This document shows positions 37,260 to 40,355 of a stretch of DNA of 40,355 nucleotides, one piece after another. The notes beneath the pieces were generated by a model, which made no database searches, was not told the DNA's origin, and saw only the letters and a list, made by a program, of their open reading frames with translations. Each line of letters starts with the position of its first letter. Within the stretch, counting starts at the first letter, position 1. Source of the DNA: Leptolinea sp. (GTDB lineage Bacteria > Chloroflexota > Anaerolineae > Anaerolineales > Anaerolineaceae); assembly GCA_012798535.1 (NCBI GenBank), contig JAAZMZ010000073.1, positions 1 through 40,355 of the forward strand, read 5' to 3'. A program made the translations under genes and the position numbers.

Positions 37260-38678
37260 CTACGCTATGGATTGTTCGAAACTCATCTTGGCAACACCCT
37301 GTGACAACGGCAAAGGGTATACACCGGTGAAACAGGCGTTGCAGTACCCATCGTTCTGCCCGATAGCCTGCATCATTCCACTCAGCGATAAATACGCGAG
37401 CGAATCGGCGCCGATCTGAGCACACACCTCGTTGACGTGATACCGGTGGGCGATCAGCTCATCATAGGTGCCCATATCCACACCCATGAAACAGGGATGT
37501 ATGATCGGCGGACAGGTAATGCGCACGTGGATTTCTTTCGCGCCTGCTGAACGTAGCAATTGCACCAGCGGACCGGTAGTATTTCCTCGCACGATCGAAT
37601 CATCGATCATCACCACGCGTTTATTCAACACATTCTCCAGGATCACATTGTATTTGAGTGCGATCCCCAGTTTGCGCTGCTCATCACTCGGTTCGATGAA
37701 CGTCCTTCCGATGTAGCGGTTCTTGAGAAGACCATCATTGTAAGGAATGCCGGATTCACCGGCATAACCTATGGCAGCCGGAATGGAAGAATCGGGCACA
37801 GGAATGATCACATCCGCGTCCACAGGAGACTCTACCGCCAGGGTAACACCCAATCGTTGCCGCACAGCGTGTACGCTTTGCCGGTTGAAGATGTTGTCCG
37901 AACGGGAAAAATAGATATGTTCGAAAGTGCAGAATGCCGTTGGATCCATGGGCGGGATCGCCTGGAAAGACGTCATGGCCGTATTGCTCAGAGCAATGAT
38001 CTCACCGGGCTGTACCTCCCGGTATGCCACACAGCCCAATGTTTGCAGGGCGCCCACCTCAGAAGCCGCCACATGGCCACCACCGGGAAGCATTCCCACA
38101 TTCAAAGGGTGGAATCCCCACGGATCACGCACGGCAAAGACCTGGTCGCGGGTCAGGATGACCAGAGAGAACGCGCCTTTCCAGTGAAGGATGGCATCCT
38201 TGAGCCGTTCAAACCAGGTGTCGCCCTGCGAACAGGCCAGCATCATGGTCATCACTTCGGTATCAGATGTGGAGGTCAGGCCGATGCCCCTGTGCATCAA
38301 ATGCGCACGCAGTTCGGGCGCATTAACCAGGTTGCCGTTGTGCGCCAGGGCGACCGGGCCATACTGAGTGTCGATCAAGAAAGGTTGGGCATTACGGGCG
38401 CAGGATGAACCGGTGGTTGAGTAGCGGGTATGCCCGATGGCAAAATCTCCGTGGATGGTGGAAAGGGTGAGTGGATCAAAGACCTGCGAGACCAGACCGA
38501 CATCCTTGTGAAGCCGGATGGCCTGTCCGTCGGATACGGCCAATCCGGCCGCTTCCTGTCCACGATGCTGCAGGGCTGACAGGCCAAAGAACGCCAGACG
38601 GGCAACATCTTCCTGCGGTGCGTAAATTCCGAGTACACCACATTCATCTTTAGGAGATTCATCCCACATCGTTCTCAT
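37260..38678 (-). CDS. purF: Glutamine PRPP amidotransferase
   Basis: This 472-residue protein makes phosphoribosylamine, the first step of purine synthesis. It has an N-terminal glutaminase with the catalytic Cys13 (DECGVLGIYAP) after a 12-residue propeptide, as in the Bacillus-type enzyme. GHTRYSTTGSS follows, and the PRPP loop is VVMIDDSIVRGNTTG. Cysteines in FCTFEHIYF, ITCPPIIHPC and YCNAC match the 4Fe-4S type of PurF, which is oxygen-sensitive and controlled by purine nucleotides. Two in-frame ATGs (38678 and 38669) are possible starts; only the propeptide length changes. Confidence 0.96.
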   Translation of the reverse strand: MRTMWDESPKDECGVLGIYAPQEDVARLAFFGLSALQHRGQEAAGLAVSDGQAIRLHKDVGLVSQVFDPLTLSTIHGDFAIGHTRYSTTGSSCARNAQPFLIDTQYGPVALAHNGNLVNAPELRAHLMHRGIGLTSTSDTEVMTMMLACSQGDTWFERLKDAILHWKGAFSLVILTRDQVFAVRDPWGFHPLNVGMLPGGGHVAASEVGALQTLGCVAYREVQPGEIIALSNTAMTSFQAIPPMDPTAFCTFEHIYFSRSDNIFNRQSVHAVRQRLGVTLAVESPVDADVIIPVPDSSIPAAIGYAGESGIPYNDGLLKNRYIGRTFIEPSDEQRKLGIALKYNVILENVLNKRVVMIDDSIVRGNTTGPLVQLLRSAGAKEIHVRITCPPIIHPCFMGVDMGTYDELIAHRYHVNEVCAQIGADSLAYLSLSGMMQAIGQNDGYCNACFTGVYPLPLSQGVAKMSFEQSIA

Positions 38679-38727
38679 ACTCCACCTTCGATCTCCAACC
38701 TGGAAAAAAGATCCTTCTATTGCTGAT

Positions 38728-39216
38728 TTATTGCCCTGGCGTTCTCAGATCTGCGTCATCTGCAACGACTGTGTCACTGTTGTGGCTCTGAAAGTTGGTG
38801 ACTGCTTCCCTGAAATGATGGTCTGCCAGACCAAAAATCTTGGCTGCCAGTAAAACGGCGTTGGCCGGTTCCAGCACTAAAGCGGGCGCTATGCCGGACG
38901 GCATGCTCAAAGAGGAAAAAATATCCGCCCCACCGAATTTTTCTGAAACAGGTGGGCAGGCGATCACAGGGGATGACACGGCTCCGTCCACAAAACCGGA
39001 TAGCGCATTGCTGCGCCCGGCAATGGTGATATACACCTTCGGCCGGGGGTCCGCCTCATAGGCTTTAAGCAGGCTCAAAACTTGAGCGGGCGTCTTATGA
39101 GCCGAACCGATGCGCAGCTCCACTTCCATTCCAAAGGGGCGCGCGGCAGCGGCAGCTTTCTCCGCCTGAGGTAGATCTGATTTTGATCCCATCAAAATGA
39201 CCAGCAGTGGTTTCAT
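38728..39216 (-). CDS. purE: Class II AIR carboxylase (PurE, CO2-dependent)
   Basis: This 162-residue protein has MGSKSDLP and SAHKTP, then AGRSNALSG and PVIACPPVSE. SAHK and GRSN are the class II marks found in the AIR carboxylase part of animal PAICS; class I bacterial PurE has SAHR and GAAHLPG instead. Class II enzymes add CO2 to AIR directly, without ATP and without N5-CAIR, so no PurK is needed; none is in the window. It overlaps purC by 4 bp (ATGA), the same pair of activities that is fused in PAICS. The C-terminal tail after about residue 145 is Asp-rich and not conserved. Confidence 0.9.
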   Translation of the reverse strand: MKPLLVILMGSKSDLPQAEKAAAAARPFGMEVELRIGSAHKTPAQVLSLLKAYEADPRPKVYITIAGRSNALSGFVDGAVSSPVIACPPVSEKFGGADIFSSLSMPSGIAPALVLEPANAVLLAAKIFGLADHHFREAVTNFQSHNSDTVVADDADLRTPGQ

Positions 39217-40190
39217 GCCAGCAGACCTTTCTCGCGCAGGCTGCGATCAAGCCGTGGATTGACCGGGTATTCCGCGGGAATAAATTCCAGGCCGGTCAAC
39301 TTTTCATAGATGTGTATATACCGCCGGCAGGCCTGCACCCACAGGGTGGATTCAACGGCCGGCGGTTCACCTTCTCCGCGGTATCCGCGGTCGGCGTAAT
39401 ACCGGCGGATGAATTCTTTGTCGAAATTATCCGGTTCCTCTCCGGTTACAAAACGTTCCTCGTATGTGTCAAGTCGCCAGAATCGGCTGGAATCAGGGGT
39501 GTGCACCTCGTCGATCAAGAGAATTCGGCCGTCTGCGGTGCGGCCGAATTCATACTTGGTGTCCACCAGGATCATCCCGGCAGAACGCGCTATTTCTTGA
39601 CCGAGGTTGAATATTGCCAGCGCTGCCGCCTGGATCTGGTCCCAACTGGCGGCGTCCAGGAAGCCCTTCTCCACCACCTCGGCGCACGTCAGGCGTTCAT
39701 CGTGCCCGGTAGCGCCACCTTTTGTAGTGGGGGTGATAATGGGGGTCTCAAGCTGCTGATTCTTCTTCAAACCGGATTTGAAGGAATAACCATAAATCTC
39801 ACGCTCACCCAGCGAATAACGGTGCCACAGTGCCGTACCGGTAACGCCGGTGATATAGCCGCGTACAATCACCTCCACCGGGTAAGGCATAACCTCCAAC
39901 ACTTCGGCCGCGTTGGCATCCGGCAGAGATAGGATATGATTGGGGATCAGATCGGCAGTGCGATCGAACCACCAGGCGGCCAGTTGATTCAACACCTGCC
40001 CTTTATACGGCACAACGGCCAGGCTGCGGTCAAAAGCCGACAGCCGATCAGTGGTGACGATCAGCCGGCGGCCGCCCGGCAGCGTATACCAGTCGCGCAC
40101 CTTGCCTGAGCGACGGCCGGGAAGCGGCAGCTGGCTGGATTTAAAGGCAAAGGGGAGCAAGTCCAGAATGGCTGTGTCTGAGATCGTCAT
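39213..40190 (-). CDS. purC: SAICAR synthetase (long, ADE1-like form)
   Basis: This 325-residue protein has GRRSGKVRDWY, TTDRLSAFDRS, VRGYITGVTGTALW and DEVHTPDSSRFW, the marks of PurC. At 325 residues it is longer than the roughly 240-residue form of many bacteria and close to the yeast Ade1 type. It joins CAIR and aspartate using ATP. The ATG has GGAGG 7 nt upstream, 12 bp after the purQ stop. The 4-bp overlap with purE suggests the two consecutive enzymes are made in equal amounts. Confidence 0.96.
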   Translation of the reverse strand: MTISDTAILDLLPFAFKSSQLPLPGRRSGKVRDWYTLPGGRRLIVTTDRLSAFDRSLAVVPYKGQVLNQLAAWWFDRTADLIPNHILSLPDANAAEVLEVMPYPVEVIVRGYITGVTGTALWHRYSLGEREIYGYSFKSGLKKNQQLETPIITPTTKGGATGHDERLTCAEVVEKGFLDAASWDQIQAAALAIFNLGQEIARSAGMILVDTKYEFGRTADGRILLIDEVHTPDSSRFWRLDTYEERFVTGEEPDNFDKEFIRRYYADRGYRGEGEPPAVESTLWVQACRRYIHIYEKLTGLEFIPAEYPVNPRLDRSLREKGLLA

Positions 40191-40202
40191 AATTTCCTCC
40201 CG

Positions 40203-40355
40203 CTAAATCTGCCCGGCAAACTTGACGCCGTTGATGAACAACGGCAACCCCGAGTAAGTCTCACAGCTTCTTCTATCGGGGGATTGAAAAGGAAACACAT
40301 GGTTTTCGGGGTGCGGCATCAAACCCAGCACATTCCCTTCCGGATTGCACAGGCC
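40203..40355 (-). CDS. purQ: C-terminal end of FGAM synthase glutaminase subunit (partial)
   Basis: The last 153 bp encode 50 residues of an open frame on the minus strand that continues beyond the window and ends with TAG at 40203. The segment GNVLGLMPHPENHV contains the His and Glu of a class I glutamine amidotransferase triad, in the form used by PurQ. PurQ supplies ammonia to PurL for FGAM synthesis. A fused PurL with a C-terminal glutaminase domain is an alternative, because only the tail is visible. Confidence 0.85.
   Translation of the reverse strand, partial: GLCNPEGNVLGLMPHPENHVFPFQSPDRRSCETYSGLPLFINGVKFAGQI

Overview
The window looks like a chromosomal piece from a member of the Chloroflexota, probably class Anaerolineae. 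This is an inference. It rests on two lipoproteins with a lipobox followed by a Pro/Thr-rich linker of the TLEPTAT type, a very large multi-PAS/GAF HD-GYP protein, an RNase J, and anaerobic-type flavoenzymes with Fe-S clusters. No rRNA, tRNA, CRISPR array, insertion sequence or phage gene was seen.

Left part (1-8.7 kb): a beta-glucoside utilisation locus. A minus-strand operon encodes a lactose/cellobiose-type PTS (EIIA, EIIB, EIIC), an old-yellow-enzyme-type Fe-S flavoprotein, a GH1 6-phospho-beta-glucosidase, its own HPr and a Cof-type HAD phosphatase. An intrinsic terminator sits inside the operon between EIIC and the flavoprotein gene. A LicR-type PRD activator diverges from it. Next come an RDD membrane protein and a CPBP protease (convergent), and a YtrA-type GntR repressor/ABC-2 exporter operon with a clear promoter and an overlapping palindrome.

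Middle part (12.3-31.3 kb): mixed accessory and housekeeping genes. They include a divergent acetate-kinase-family protein, an AraC regulator overlapping a DUF2000 gene, a small zinc-ribbon membrane protein, a GNAT enzyme, an ICMT-like methyltransferase, an iron-sulfur flavoprotein and a GT-C glycosyltransferase. They are followed by an L-isoaspartyl methyltransferase coupled to a secreted phosphoesterase lipoprotein, RNase J, a MacB-type exporter, the PAS/GAF/HD-GYP protein and a beta-rich lipoprotein. Several convergent pairs have 0-5 bp between stop codons, or overlap.

Right part (31.3-40.4 kb): one minus-strand purine operon, (purQ)-purC-purE-purF-purDM-purN-purH-guaB, running from SAICAR, AIR and PRPP chemistry to IMP and on to XMP. 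It ends at a strong bidirectional terminator shared with the lipoprotein gene. Its enzyme types and adjacencies resemble eukaryotic purine enzymes. purD and purM are fused, as in yeast Ade5,7, and followed directly by purN, as in animal GART. PurE is the class II (animal-type, direct CO2) carboxylase and overlaps purC, as in animal PAICS. No purK is seen. This operon and the PTS/flavoprotein locus are the most interesting parts of the window.
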